Counted from the stretch's first letter, positions 6,179 through 15,268 are shown. The stretch: DNA of 64,000 nucleotides from Microbacterium forte (GCF_031885415.1 NZ_CP116871.1:2108001-2172000); one strand, 5' to 3'. Translations and numbers: made by a program. The notes: a model not told the origin generated them from the sequence alone.

Positions 6179-8088
6179 CAGCTTTCCAGTCGTGGCGTGC
6201 GGGCGGCACGCAGGCCGTTGAGGATCACGATGACCTCCGCGACCTCGTGGACCAGGACGACAGCCGCGAGCCCCAGGACGCCGAAGAGCGCGAGCGGGAG
6301 CAGGGCGGTGATGATCAGCAGCGACAGGATGATGTTCTGGTTGATGATCCGTCGACCGCGCCGGGCGTGATCGAACGCCCGCGGGATGAGGCGCAGATCA
6401 TGGCCGGTGAAGGCCACGTCGGCGGATTCGATCGCTGCGTCGGAGCCTGTCGCGCCCATCGCGATGCCGACGTCTGCGCTAGCGAGGGCCGGGGCATCGT
6501 TGATGCCGTCGCCGATCATCGCGACCGGTCCTGCCTTCGACAGTTCTGCGATCGCGGTCGCCTTGTCCTCCGGGCGCAGCTCCGCTCGCACGGCGCTGAT
6601 CCCGGCCTGCGCAGCCAGAGCACGAGCGGTCCGGGCGTTGTCGCCGGTGAGCATCGTCACGCCGACGCCCTGGCCGGTGAGTGTCCGGACTACGTCAGAG
6701 ACTTCAGGGCGCAGCTCGTCACGGACGCCGATCGCGGCGACCGGTGACCCGTCGCGGTGCACGATGACGACGGTCATGCCCTGCTCTTCCAGCGTTGCGA
6801 CCCGCTCGACGAGGTCGCCGGCGTCCAGCCAGCGGGGACTGCCGACGGTGATTCTCGATCCGTCGACGGTGCCGTCAATACCGTGGCCGGCCTGCTCGGT
6901 CACATCTGCAGCTGCCGGTGTCCCCGAGGCTGCGGCGGTGATTGCTGAGGCAAGAGGATGTGTGCTGTGCTGCTCCAGGGCAGCCGCCCACGCCAACGCC
7001 TGGACCTCGGTTACACCGTTCGTGGTGAGCACGGCGGTGACCACGGGCTCGTTGCGGGTGAGGGTTCCGGTCTTGTCGACGGCGACGTGCCGGACCGTCC
7101 CGAAGCGCTCGAAAACGGCGCCGGACTTGATGATCACACCGAACTTGCTCGCCGCACCGATCGCAGCGACGACCGTCAGCGGCACCGAGATCGCCAGCGC
7201 ACACGGGGAGGCCGCGACGAGCACGACGAGCGCGCGGGTGATCCACACCTCGGGGTCGCCCAGCAGCGAACCGATGATCGCGACAAGCGCTGCGAGGATC
7301 AGCACGCCGGGCACCAGCGGGCGGGCGATCCTGTCCGCGAGACGAGCACGCTCGCCCTTCTCGGTCTGTGCTTTCTCTACCAGTTCGACGATCGTGGTGA
7401 GCGAGTTGTCGGTGCCCGCAGCCGTCGTTTCGACCTCCAGCGCGCCGGCGCTGTTGATCGCGCCGGCCGACACAACATCGCCAGGCTGGACCTCGACCGG
7501 GATCGACTCCCCAGTGATCGCCGAGGTGTCCAGGCTGGAGCGACCGGAGCGGACGATCCCATCCGTTGCGATCCGCTCGCCCGGGCGGACCACCATGACC
7601 TGACCGACCATAAGCTCTCTCGCTTGCACCTGCACAGCGTTGCCGCCCTGCAGCACGGTCGCTGTTTCCGGGACGAGCTTCAGGAGCGCCCGTAGCCCCC
7701 CGCGGGCCCGGTCCATCGCCTTGTCTTCGAGCGCCTCAGCGATCGAGTACAGGAACGCCAGAGCCGCGGCCTCCTCGACGTATCCGAGGACGACTGCACC
7801 GATGGCGCTGATGGTCATCAGCAGTCCGATGCCGAGCTTGCCCTTGAACAGCTTTCGTATCGCGCCAGGCGTGAACGTCGACGCACCCAGCAGCAGACCG
7901 GCCCAGAACAGCACGAGCGCCGGAATCTCGAGGCCGGACCACTCGAGGATCAGGCCGACGAGGAACGCAACGCCGGAAAGGACCGGCACCATGATCCCGC
8001 GGTCCCTCCACCACGGCCGCTCAGCCTCTTCGTGTTCCTCTCCCGCCGGGGCGGCGGACTCGTGCTCGCAGCCGCACGCCGCGCTCAC
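6178..8088 (-). CDS. cadA: P1B-type Cd/Zn/Pb exporting ATPase
   Basis: A 636-residue heavy-metal P-type ATPase pumping divalent soft metals out of the cytoplasm. Motifs in order: a short Cys-rich N-terminus (CGCEH) instead of a full HMA domain, T192-G-E-S actuator loop, S294-P-C296 in the transport helix, phosphorylated D338 (DKTGTLT), then MLTGDNARTA and GDGINDAPALA. The SPC motif rather than CPC or CPH is a variant of the soft-metal site; partnership with CmtR and CadD points to Cd, Pb or Zn. The GTG start at 8086-8088 overlaps the cmtR stop by 4 bases. Confidence 0.9.
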   Translation of the reverse strand: MSAACGCEHESAAPAGEEHEEAERPWWRDRGIMVPVLSGVAFLVGLILEWSGLEIPALVLFWAGLLLGASTFTPGAIRKLFKGKLGIGLLMTISAIGAVVLGYVEEAAALAFLYSIAEALEDKAMDRARGGLRALLKLVPETATVLQGGNAVQVQARELMVGQVMVVRPGERIATDGIVRSGRSSLDTSAITGESIPVEVQPGDVVSAGAINSAGALEVETTAAGTDNSLTTIVELVEKAQTEKGERARLADRIARPLVPGVLILAALVAIIGSLLGDPEVWITRALVVLVAASPCALAISVPLTVVAAIGAASKFGVIIKSGAVFERFGTVRHVAVDKTGTLTRNEPVVTAVLTTNGVTEVQALAWAAALEQHSTHPLASAITAAASGTPAAADVTEQAGHGIDGTVDGSRITVGSPRWLDAGDLVERVATLEEQGMTVVIVHRDGSPVAAIGVRDELRPEVSDVVRTLTGQGVGVTMLTGDNARTARALAAQAGISAVRAELRPEDKATAIAELSKAGPVAMIGDGINDAPALASADVGIAMGATGSDAAIESADVAFTGHDLRLIPRAFDHARRGRRIINQNIILSLLIITALLPLALFGVLGLAAVVLVHEVAEVIVILNGLRAARTPRLES

Positions 8089-8444
8089 GCGTCAGCCCCT
8101 GCTCCGCAGCAGCCCGGCACCGTGCAGGCCGAGTCCACACACGGCGCGTGCTCGTCCACAGCCAGCGTCACATCCACAAGCGCGAGGAGGGCCGCGGCGA
8201 GATGAGGGTCGGCGATCTCGTAGCGGGTTTGCCGGCCCTCAGGCTCGGCGACAACGATCCCGCAGTCACGCAGGCAGGTGAGATGGTTCGACACGTTGGA
8301 GCGCGTCAGCTCTAGCTCACGGGACAGGACTGCGGGGTAGCTCGGGCCACCGAGCAGAGTCATGAGAATCCGAGAACGCGTAGGATCAGCCATGGCGCGG
8401 CCGAGCCGGTTCATGACGTCGAGACGAGAAGCAATGGTCAGCAT
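8085..8444 (-). CDS. cmtR: CmtR-type Cd/Pb-sensing ArsR/SmtB repressor
   Basis: A 119-residue winged-helix repressor that closely matches mycobacterial CmtR in layout. The two ligands in the recognition helix (C57 and C61 in NHLTCLRDC) and the C-terminal C102 (EHAPCVD) fall exactly where CmtR binds Cd(II) or Pb(II). Metal binding releases DNA and induces the operon. A further cysteine-rich tail (CTVPGCC) is extra. It is the first gene of a four-gene operon with overlapping junctions, and its promoter lies immediately upstream, so it autoregulates. Confidence 0.9.
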   Translation of the reverse strand: MLTIASRLDVMNRLGRAMADPTRSRILMTLLGGPSYPAVLSRELELTRSNVSNHLTCLRDCGIVVAEPEGRQTRYEIADPHLAAALLALVDVTLAVDEHAPCVDSACTVPGCCGAGADA

Positions 8445-8460
8445 AAGCTGAACTATACAG
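8445..8460 (-). promoter_or_regulatory. cmtR operon promoter, -10 region
   Basis: On the minus strand a TATAGT hexamer (8452-8457) lies 7 bases before the cmtR ATG, which implies a leaderless or nearly leaderless transcript. Around it, ATAAGCTGAACTAT is a rough dyad that could be the CmtR operator. No convincing -35 box was found at the standard distance. Confidence 0.45.
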
Positions 8461-8573
8461 TCTCCGCTGACCTATTTCCTATGCGGTCAAGCCAATGCCC
8501 TCAGGGCATGGTCTTCGAGCCCGAAAGAACGCTGCCGCCCAGAATGCACAGGCGAGCTCGACGCGTCTCTGAC

Positions 8574-9530
8574 ATGAGCCGTCTTCTGGTTCCGGACGCG
8601 CTCCGCGGGTTCGCGATTGTCGCGATGCTCATCGCGCACGCTGCTCCGTTCGTGCCGAACGCACCGTGGGCGGTGCAATTCGTCACGGCGAACTTCAGTA
8701 GTGTCGCGTCGCCGCTCTTCGCACTCGTCATGGGCATGTCGGCGGAGCTTGTGTGGAGACGCGGCGGCGCTGCGGGGGTGACGTTGCTGCAACAGGCTCT
8801 GCGTGGCCTGTTCCTCATCGTCCTGGGTGTGTGGATGGCCACGTGGGGCTCCTGGCTGGCGGTCATCCTGAGCTATCTCGGGCTGCTCATCATCCTCGGC
8901 GCGCCCCTTCTACTCCTGCGCAGCTCGGTCGTGATCGCCGCGACAGCGGTCCTTGTCCTGGCCAGTCAGCCATTGCTGAGCGTCGCACGCACCTGGATTT
9001 GGGTCTACACCGCGCCGCCGCCCGTGCGTGAGGTCACGACCTGGATGTTCCTGGGCCCTCAGTATCGGGTGGTCAACCTGTTGCCGGTGTTCCTCATCGG
9101 TGCCCTGTTGATCCGTCACGGCTTGAAACGCGATCGCTTGTTGTGGATCATGGCGGCTGTGGCGCTGTTGGCGTATCTTGCCTGGGGTTTCGGGCAGCGC
9201 TTCGGCACGGTGTTATCGGGGGACTACCTGGACTCTCTGAGGGATATTGGCTTGGTGTTCGCCGTCTACGTCTGCGTTGTGCTGGGGGCTACGGTGAGGC
9301 GGGAGCATGCAGAGCGTTTTTGGGGTGCTGTCTTTGTTCCCCTGTGCGCGTGCGGTCAGGTGGCGTTGTCCCTGTACTTGCTGCACGGCGGTCTCATCGC
9401 ACTCTGGAGTAACGCGTATGGCCGCCCTGCCGAGAACTTCTACTTGGGATGGCTGGTGATCGTTCCGGGCATGATCGGGGCGGGTTGGGTGTGGTGGCGG
9501 TTTGTTGGAACTGGTCCAGTTGATGGGTGA
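8574..9530 (+). CDS. Polytopic acyltransferase-like membrane protein (DUF418/DUF1624 type)
   Basis: A membrane protein of 318 residues from the chosen start, with about ten hydrophobic helices. The opening VPDALRGFAIVAMLIAHA is the signature of the DUF418/DUF1624 group, related to heparan-alpha-glucosaminide N-acetyltransferases and OafA-like enzymes. Such proteins move acyl groups across the membrane onto envelope sugars; the substrate here is unknown. ATG 8574 is chosen because the domain begins right after it; upstream in-frame starts (to 8481) would add a non-conserved basic leader. The gene is divergent from cmtR and may be island cargo with no metal role. Confidence 0.65.
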   Translation: MSRLLVPDALRGFAIVAMLIAHAAPFVPNAPWAVQFVTANFSSVASPLFALVMGMSAELVWRRGGAAGVTLLQQALRGLFLIVLGVWMATWGSWLAVILSYLGLLIILGAPLLLLRSSVVIAATAVLVLASQPLLSVARTWIWVYTAPPPVREVTTWMFLGPQYRVVNLLPVFLIGALLIRHGLKRDRLLWIMAAVALLAYLAWGFGQRFGTVLSGDYLDSLRDIGLVFAVYVCVVLGATVRREHAERFWGAVFVPLCACGQVALSLYLLHGGLIALWSNAYGRPAENFYLGWLVIVPGMIGAGWVWWRFVGTGPVDG

Positions 9531-9571
9531 TGGGCTGGCTCAGCGGACGACGTCCCAAGGCTTTCTCGCTT

Positions 9572-9588
9572 CGCCCGTAGAACGGGCG
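9572..9588. terminator. Hairpin after the acyltransferase-like gene
   Basis: A perfect 7-base stem CGCCCGT / ACGGGCG with an AGA loop lies 41 bases after the stop codon. There is no U-run, as is common in high-GC actinobacteria. Confidence 0.4.
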
Positions 9589-9646
9589 CGTGGCTCACGG
9601 GTTCGCAAGAAGACTTGATTGGTGGGGCTGGTATCATCCTGAGGTC

Positions 9647-10120
9647 ATGGTCGTCCACGGTCGCGCTCACAAATGCGTTAGCCGAGCCGACGAGTTCCTG
9701 ATAACGAAGATCATTACAGCCCTCGGGCTGGCGCTTCTTCTCGTTGTCGGAGCATGGCCGGGCGGCCATCGTGACGTGACAGATACGACTCCGTATCTGA
9801 GCACGACATCCTCGTCGTCACTAGGGACGCCTTCTGTCGGCCAGGACTCCGCTGGTTCCGGTGAAAGCGTTGTCGGCGCGACCGCCGAACAATTCGTGAC
9901 CGGGGATACCGCAAACGACATCGTGATCGGTGTTGCCGGGTGCCTCTTGGGTATCATCTGCTGCTTCTTGGTGCTCATCGTCACGCGGACCTTCCGCCGG
10001 CACGTCCCCGGTTCTCACATTCGCGAACGTTTGCCGCGCGCACCATCACTGGCGGCCATGACGGGGCGCCTGTTCGCATTGCCTCCTTCTCTCACACAGC
10101 TTTCTCTGTCGCGGACCTGA
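9647..10120 (+). CDS. Hypothetical two-helix membrane protein
   Basis: From ATG 9647 the product has 157 residues. It has an N-terminal hydrophobic helix (ITALGLALLLVVGAW), a Ser/Thr-rich extracytoplasmic stretch, a second helix with three cysteines (VAGCLLGIICCFLVLIV), then a basic cytoplasmic tail. This topology resembles the small helper proteins at the start of actinobacterial copper clusters. I do not recognise the family with confidence. An earlier in-frame ATG at 9590 would add a leader without features. It is 71 bases upstream of the DsbA-like gene and probably heads the copper operon. Confidence 0.5.
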   Translation: MVVHGRAHKCVSRADEFLITKIITALGLALLLVVGAWPGGHRDVTDTTPYLSTTSSSSLGTPSVGQDSAGSGESVVGATAEQFVTGDTANDIVIGVAGCLLGIICCFLVLIVTRTFRRHVPGSHIRERLPRAPSLAAMTGRLFALPPSLTQLSLSRT

Positions 10121-10191
10121 CTCTGGCGGCGCCATCTCTTCGATGGCGCTCCACTGGTCGCCCTCGTTCGTTGTGTGTGTTTGGAGTGTCT

Positions 10192-10857
10192 ATGAAATCT
10201 TCCGTGAAAGCGGTACTTGTCACCGTTGCTCTCGCCGTGGTGTTGCTGGTCGTCGCGCTGGTCTTCGTCCTTGTCAATCAGAATCGAGCTGCCGCACCCG
10301 AGACGGGGACCGCTGACGGTCCACAGGTCGTCCGTGAGAACTCGCATGTCCTCGATGACGGAGGGGAAGGGGCGGTGACGGTTGTCGAATTCCTCGATTT
10401 CGAGTGCGAGGCCTGCGGTGCGTTTTATCCCCTCGTCGAGGATCTCCGCGGCAAGTTCGATGGCGAGATCACGTACGTGATCCGCTACTTCCCGCTGCCT
10501 GGTCACCTCAACTCGAAGAACGCCGCAATCGCTGCCGAAGCCGCAGCGCAGCAGGGGCGGCTGGAAGACATGTATCACCGCCTGTTCGAGACGCAGCCTC
10601 AATGGGGTGAGGCTCAAGAGTCTCGTGCGGACCTGTTCCGGGGGTTTGCGGAGGAACTCGGATTGGACATGGCCGCGTTCGATGATGCGGTCGCTGATCC
10701 GGCGACAGCAGAACGGGTCCAGTTCGATCTCGACGAGGGTGAGCAGCTCGGTGTCAGCAGTACCCCCTCGTTCTTCATCGATGGAGAGCCTGTCGTGCTG
10801 GAAACGTGGACCGACCTGGAGGACAGCATTGAAGCCGCGGTGAACGGTGCTGAATGA
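10192..10857 (+). CDS. Membrane-anchored DsbA-like thiol oxidoreductase
   Basis: A 221-residue extracytoplasmic thioredoxin-fold protein of the DsbA/BdbD group. A basic N-terminus and a long hydrophobic anchor (about 8-33) are followed by EFLDFECEACGAFYP, with the CEAC active site near residue 76. An inserted helical domain (AQQGRLEDMYHRLF) and the cis-Pro loop VSSTPSFFIDG come next. It could oxidise or shuffle disulfides in the many secreted copper proteins of the operon. ATG 10192 follows a GGAG; earlier starts give no sensible leader. Its stop overlaps the next start (ATGA). Confidence 0.85.
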   Translation: MKSSVKAVLVTVALAVVLLVVALVFVLVNQNRAAAPETGTADGPQVVRENSHVLDDGGEGAVTVVEFLDFECEACGAFYPLVEDLRGKFDGEITYVIRYFPLPGHLNSKNAAIAAEAAAQQGRLEDMYHRLFETQPQWGEAQESRADLFRGFAEELGLDMAAFDDAVADPATAERVQFDLDEGEQLGVSSTPSFFIDGEPVVLETWTDLEDSIEAAVNGAE

Positions 10858-11843
10858 TGGCGCGTTCGCTATCGCACCGTCGCGTCATCATCGTTGGCGC
10901 CGGGCATTCCGGATTGGCGACAGCCGCCGCGCTCAGGTCCTCCGGGCTTGAGCCACAGAAAGACTTCGTGATCATCGATTCTGCACCCCCCGGTCAACGA
11001 AGCTGGGCCACACGGTGGCAGTCGATGAAACTGCGCAGTGCGGCACGCCACAGTGTCGTCCGCGGGTTCCCTTTCCCGGGCGATGAAGATCGTCATCCGA
11101 GTGCGGATGAGATGTCCGACTATCTGTCTTCGGTGGAGAAAGCCATCGGTGTGAAGACCGTGTGGAGCACACGAGCTCTTGGAGTCAACCGGTTGGGCGA
11201 CGGATCCACGCTGCATCTGTCGACCTCCGCCGGGGAAGTGCAAACACGAAATGTGGTCTGTGCAACGGGAGCTGCCGCCGTGCCGCGCATACCGGGGTGG
11301 CGCCAGGAACTGGCAGTGCCCGGTGTTGTGCTGCATTCCAGCCAGTACCTCGACCCCGCGCAGATACCCCCCGGCCGCGTGTTGATCGTTGGCGGCGGAT
11401 ACAGCGGAGTGGAGATTGCTGAAGAACTCACGTCCTCCCACGACGTCACCCTCGCGACTCGAGCGGAACCACCACGGGCATCAGAGCGGCCCATCTGGTC
11501 AAGGCTGCGACGTAAGGGTCCGATGTCCGAGGCACGCCCCCGCGCAGCTTCGACAGACGTCACTCATGCCGCCGCCGTAACGGGGGTCAACGGAGACACC
11601 GTGATGTTCGCCGATGGGGCGTCCATGAAGCCGCAATCCCTGATCCTCGCGACCGGGTACGAGCCGGCAGACGGATGGCTGCCCGATTCGGAGCCCCCCG
11701 GGCAGCCATTACACGTCAGTGCACGCATCCCCGGACTGTTCACTGTTGGCATGCCGCGATACTCCCGGGCGGACGCTGACACCCTCGCTGGGGCGAGCCG
11801 TGAAGCGGCGACCGTCGCCCGGCTAATCGTCGGACGGCCATAA
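10854..11843 (+). CDS. FAD-dependent NAD(P)-binding oxidoreductase (FMO-like)
   Basis: A 329-residue flavoprotein with two Rossmann motifs: VIIVGAGHSGLATAAAL near residue 11 for FAD and VLIVGGGYSGVEIAEEL near residue 180 for NAD(P)H. A C-terminal ATGYEPADGW and a GLFTVGMP stretch are typical of this fold. It resembles the flavin monooxygenases and sulfide-quinone-like enzymes found in copper and arsenic islands; the substrate is unknown. It shares an ATGA overlap with the DsbA-like gene and is followed 9 bases later by the CDF exporter, so it belongs to the copper operon. Confidence 0.75.
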   Translation: MMARSLSHRRVIIVGAGHSGLATAAALRSSGLEPQKDFVIIDSAPPGQRSWATRWQSMKLRSAARHSVVRGFPFPGDEDRHPSADEMSDYLSSVEKAIGVKTVWSTRALGVNRLGDGSTLHLSTSAGEVQTRNVVCATGAAAVPRIPGWRQELAVPGVVLHSSQYLDPAQIPPGRVLIVGGGYSGVEIAEELTSSHDVTLATRAEPPRASERPIWSRLRRKGPMSEARPRAASTDVTHAAAVTGVNGDTVMFADGASMKPQSLILATGYEPADGWLPDSEPPGQPLHVSARIPGLFTVGMPRYSRADADTLAGASREAATVARLIVGRP

Positions 11844-11852
11844 AGGAGCACC

Positions 11853-12767
11853 ATGACAGAAACAGGGCACAGTCACGGTATCGGTGACGCCACTCCCCGC
11901 AATCGCCTGGTCATCGCGTTCGCGATCACCTCCTCGGTCTTCATCATCGAAGTAGTCGGGGCAATCATCACAGGCAGCCTCGCACTGCTCGTTGATGCGG
12001 CGCACATGCTCACCGATGTCGTCGGGTTGGCGATGGCCGTCACCGCTGCGCATCTGATGAACCGTCCCCCGACTCCCAAGTACACCTTCGGTCTTCAACG
12101 CACTGAGGTGCTCGGTGCACTCGCTCAAGCAGCTCTGCTGCTCGGAGTGGGCATCTTCGCGCTCGTGGAAGGCGTACGTCGGCTGTTCGAGCCCCCGGAG
12201 ATCGCTTCGGGAAGTCTGCTGTTCTTCGGCATCGTCGGTCTCGTCGCCAACATCGCCTCCATGCTCGTATTGTTCAGCGGCCGCGGGCGCAATCTCAACA
12301 TGCGCGCCGCGTTCCTCGAGGTCGTCAACGATGCCCTCGGTTCCGTCGGCGTCATCGCCAGCGCCATCCTCATCGCCGTTTTCGGTTGGTATCAGGCGGA
12401 CGCTGTCGCGGGCGTCTTAATCGCGCTACTCATCATTCCCCGCACCCTCATCCTGTTGCGAGCATCCGGCCGGGTCCTGTTGGAGTCCACACCTGCCGGT
12501 CTCGACCTCGAGGATGTTCGCCGCCACATCCTTGCCCTTCCGCACGTGGTCGCGGTGCACGACCTCCACGCGACCCAGGTCTCGACCGACCTCCCCACGC
12601 TCACCGCCCATGTTGTGGTCGATGACACCGTCACGATGGAAGCTTCCGCCGAACTGCTGGCATCACTTCAGCAATGCGTCAGCGAACATTTCGCCGTGAG
12701 CATCGAACACTCCACCTTCCAGATTGAACCCGAATCCCACCCCGGAGAGCACGACACCCATGCATAA
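11853..12767 (+). CDS. czcD: Cation diffusion facilitator metal exporter (CzcD-like)
   Basis: A 304-residue CDF transporter that exchanges Zn(II), Cd(II) or Co(II) for protons. It has six helices and a cytoplasmic C-terminal domain. The helix II site reads DAAHMLTD (HxxxD). The helix V site is VVNDALGS, with Asn where many zinc exporters carry His, which may widen metal choice. The N-terminus is short with a single HSHG, and the C-terminal domain has HVVAVHDLHA. A strong AAAGGAG precedes ATG 11853. The 3' end overlaps copC by 8 bases. Confidence 0.9.
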   Translation: MTETGHSHGIGDATPRNRLVIAFAITSSVFIIEVVGAIITGSLALLVDAAHMLTDVVGLAMAVTAAHLMNRPPTPKYTFGLQRTEVLGALAQAALLLGVGIFALVEGVRRLFEPPEIASGSLLFFGIVGLVANIASMLVLFSGRGRNLNMRAAFLEVVNDALGSVGVIASAILIAVFGWYQADAVAGVLIALLIIPRTLILLRASGRVLLESTPAGLDLEDVRRHILALPHVVAVHDLHATQVSTDLPTLTAHVVVDDTVTMEASAELLASLQQCVSEHFAVSIEHSTFQIEPESHPGEHDTHA

Positions 12768-13428
12768 ACGCCTCTCGGCACGCACCACTGCCGTCCTCAC
12801 CACCCTGTTGTTGTCGGCATCCGTCGTACTTGGGGCTGCATCTCCGGCCGCCGCTCATGACGACTTCGTTTCGTCGTACCCCACCGCCGACTCGACCATC
12901 AACGGATCCCCCGACGAGATCTCTCTGATGTTCACCGGAACCCTCACCGGTGGTGACGACGCAACGGTCGTCGAGGTTATCGATGAAAGCGGAGCAAACG
13001 TCGCCGTCGACCCGCCGACGGTGAGCGGTGACTCGATCACCCAACACCTCTCCCCGGACGCCGCAACCGGCATCTTCACCGTCCGCTGGAAGACCGTCTC
13101 CGCCGACGGACACCCGATCAGCGGAGAGTATGTCTACACCGTCACGCCCGCGATGGCCACGGAACCCAGCACTCCGACCACAAGCCCCACCCCTGAAACC
13201 TCCCCAACCGAGGAGCCGGAACCGGCCCGACCCGCGCAAACATACGGTGGCACGGCATCCGGCGGCGGCGCTTTCGAACTGCTGCCCCTGTTCTTCCTCT
13301 CGGGTCTAGCACTGATTCTGGGGATCGGCGTTGTGGGAGTGGTTATGGCCGGGCGCCAGCGTCACCAGCGCGACCGCGCACAGGCCGCCAAGGATGCCGC
13401 AGCTACGGAGAACGACGCCGATGCGTGA
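12760..13428 (+). CDS. copC: CopC-domain copper resistance protein, first copy
   Basis: A secreted, C-terminally anchored copper carrier of 222 residues. It has a signal peptide ending SPAAA-HDDF, so the mature N-terminal His can join the copper-binding site as in CopC proteins. A beta-barrel CopC domain follows to about residue 128, with the conserved WKTVSADGHPISGEYVYTV. Then come a Thr/Pro/Glu-rich linker, a membrane helix (LLPLFFLSGLALILGIGVV) and a basic tail. ATG 12760 is chosen because it opens the signal peptide. It overlaps czcD upstream and lspA downstream. Confidence 0.88.
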   Translation: MHKRLSARTTAVLTTLLLSASVVLGAASPAAAHDDFVSSYPTADSTINGSPDEISLMFTGTLTGGDDATVVEVIDESGANVAVDPPTVSGDSITQHLSPDAATGIFTVRWKTVSADGHPISGEYVYTVTPAMATEPSTPTTSPTPETSPTEEPEPARPAQTYGGTASGGGAFELLPLFFLSGLALILGIGVVGVVMAGRQRHQRDRAQAAKDAAATENDADA

Positions 13429-13960
13429 TCGAGTCCGCCGGTCGGCCGTGATGCTCATCGTCGCCGCCATCGTCATCCTGATCGATCAAGGCACCAAGAC
13501 TCTTGCTCTGAACACGTTGCGGCAAGATGCGCGTATACCGCTGATCGGTGACTGGCTCGGTCTTCAACTGGCCTTCAACCCCGGGGCGATCTTCTCGCTC
13601 GGGGAAGGTTCCACATGGGTCATCACCGTCATCGGGGTCGCTGTCACCGCGGTCCTCATCGGTGCCGCCATCCGAGCCCGGAACGTCTGGTCGGCGGTTG
13701 GTTTCGGTTTCATCGTGGGCGGTGCGATCGGAAACCTCATCGATCGCTTATTCTCGCCGCCCGCGTTCGGGATCGGGCACGTCACCGACTTCCTCGCCTA
13801 CGGGAACCTGTTCATCGGCAACCTCGCCGATGTCGCTCTCGGCATCGGTGCCGTATTCCTCATCGTCGCGGGTCTGCGCACAAGCCGTCGCCGGCCAGAC
13901 CCCGCGTCCCGCCCCGATCCCGTCGACCCTGTACCCGCCGAAGAAACGGTTCACCCATGA
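13421..13960 (+). CDS. lspA: Lipoprotein signal peptidase II (copper operon copy)
   Basis: A 179-residue signal peptidase II with the full family motifs: LIDQGTKTLA, LAFNPGAIFSLGEG, GGAIGNLIDRLF with the first catalytic aspartate, and VTDFLAYG...GNLADVA with the second. Four helices are visible, with a charged Pro/Asp tail. Unlike the cadmium-operon copy, its active-site region is intact. It overlaps copC by 8 bases and the next gene by 4, so it is a true operon member. It is probably needed for the operon's own lipoproteins. Confidence 0.92.
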   Translation: MRDRVRRSAVMLIVAAIVILIDQGTKTLALNTLRQDARIPLIGDWLGLQLAFNPGAIFSLGEGSTWVITVIGVAVTAVLIGAAIRARNVWSAVGFGFIVGGAIGNLIDRLFSPPAFGIGHVTDFLAYGNLFIGNLADVALGIGAVFLIVAGLRTSRRRPDPASRPDPVDPVPAEETVHP

Positions 13961-14292
13961 GTCCCAAAGAACGCGTCCCCTCCACTTACCAGCGGAATGC
14001 CCTGGCCCCCAGCCTCGTCGCCGCCGCGATCCTGTTCCTGGCCCCGGCGCTCTTCCAGGCGAACTGGGCACCGCTCGTCCTCTTCATCGCCTCGATTTTC
14101 GGGCTGATCGTCGGGTGGTTTGCGCTGCAGGCACGCCACTGGTGGTGGATCCCGGTTTTCCTCGCGATCGCCGTGCTCTGGAATCCGGTGATGCCGTTCC
14201 CCTTCTCCGGTGTCGTGTGGACCACAGCACAGCCCGTCGCGGCCGTGGTCTTCTTGGCAGCGGGTGCGACGATCAAGGTGATCCGGAAGTGA
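13957..14292 (+). CDS. Small three-helix membrane protein (DUF6804-like)
   Basis: A 111-residue protein made of three or four hydrophobic helices: LVAAAILFLAPALFQ, LVLFIASIFGLIVGWFAL, then WWWIPVFLAIAVLWNPVMPF and a last helix. The NPVMPF turn between helices is the pattern I associate with DUF6804 proteins; function unknown. It starts at ATG 13957 overlapping the lspA stop (ATGA). The context is copper and envelope proteins. Confidence 0.6.
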   Translation: MSPKERVPSTYQRNALAPSLVAAAILFLAPALFQANWAPLVLFIASIFGLIVGWFALQARHWWWIPVFLAIAVLWNPVMPFPFSGVVWTTAQPVAAVVFLAAGATIKVIRK

Positions 14293-14317
14293 GCGGCGTG
14301 AGCTTCGCGTCACGACC

Positions 14318-15268
14318 ATGCGTGTGAGCGGCGAGATCCCGGACAGTCCCCCGTCACTGCAGACGTTCCTCGCACCGGCCGACATTCCTCTTCCGGTGCT
14401 ACCCATCGTCGCGGGGATCCTCGCTGCGCTTTATCTCGTCGGAGCGATCCGATTGTGGACGCACGGGCGTCGTTGGCCCGTGTGGCGGACGGTCAGCTTC
14501 CTTCTCGGGTGCGTTCTCCTCGCGGCGGTCACTGGCCTGGGCGTTGAAACGTATGGCCAGGCGCTGGTGTCCGTTTTCATGTTCCAGCAGCTCACTCTGA
14601 TGATGATGGTGCCGCCGCTACTGGTCCTCGGCTCACCCGGAACCCTTCTTCTGCGAGCAACACCGCATCACGGAGCGGGACGGGTAGTCCTCACAGCGGC
14701 CCACAGTGCTCTTCGAAGCCCGGCCGCGAGATGGGTACTTAGCCCGTGGGCCACTGTGCCGCTCTACCTGTTCGCGTTCTACGGCATCTACCTTGCGGGT
14801 GCTGCCGATTCCATCCTCACTCTCCCCACGGGTCACGTCGCGCTCGAGGTCGGATTCCTCCTCGCCGGCATGCTGTTCACCATCCCCATCTTGTCCTCCG
14901 ATCCTCTGCCGGTCAGGTTGGGTCACGGTGCCCGTGCGCTGGATGTGTTTGCTGAAGCCGCGCTCCACGCATTCTTCGGGGTGTTCCTCATGATGGCCAG
15001 CACGATCCTGGTCGGCTCGTTCGTCGCCCCCACAGAGGCGCTAGGCATCGATCCCCTCGCTGACCAGCAGCTAGCCGGTGCTCTGGCCTGGTCCTACGGC
15101 GAAGCCCCGACCGTGCTGATGTTGATCTACGTGATGCATCGTTGGTTCCGCAGCGACACCGCTCGTGCTGCCGCGGCGGACCGGTACGCCGACGTGCATG
15201 GGAACGCCGACCTCGACACGTACAACGCCTATCTGAAAAATCTGAGCTCTCATGACCGTGACCGCTGA
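14318..15268 (+). CDS. CtaG/caa3-type cytochrome oxidase assembly protein
   Basis: A 316-residue membrane protein with seven to eight helices, of the Caa3_CtaG family. Members help load copper into cytochrome c oxidase and recur in actinobacterial copper clusters, alone or fused to CopD. Diagnostic parts are VFMFQQLTLMMMVPPLLVLGSP near residue 87, AALHAFFGVFLMMAS near 215 and DPLADQQLAGALAWSYGE near 245. A second CtaG domain is fused to CopD at 18.4-19.2 kb. Its 3' end overlaps lnt by 17 bases. Confidence 0.88.
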   Translation: MRVSGEIPDSPPSLQTFLAPADIPLPVLPIVAGILAALYLVGAIRLWTHGRRWPVWRTVSFLLGCVLLAAVTGLGVETYGQALVSVFMFQQLTLMMMVPPLLVLGSPGTLLLRATPHHGAGRVVLTAAHSALRSPAARWVLSPWATVPLYLFAFYGIYLAGAADSILTLPTGHVALEVGFLLAGMLFTIPILSSDPLPVRLGHGARALDVFAEAALHAFFGVFLMMASTILVGSFVAPTEALGIDPLADQQLAGALAWSYGEAPTVLMLIYVMHRWFRSDTARAAAADRYADVHGNADLDTYNAYLKNLSSHDRDR

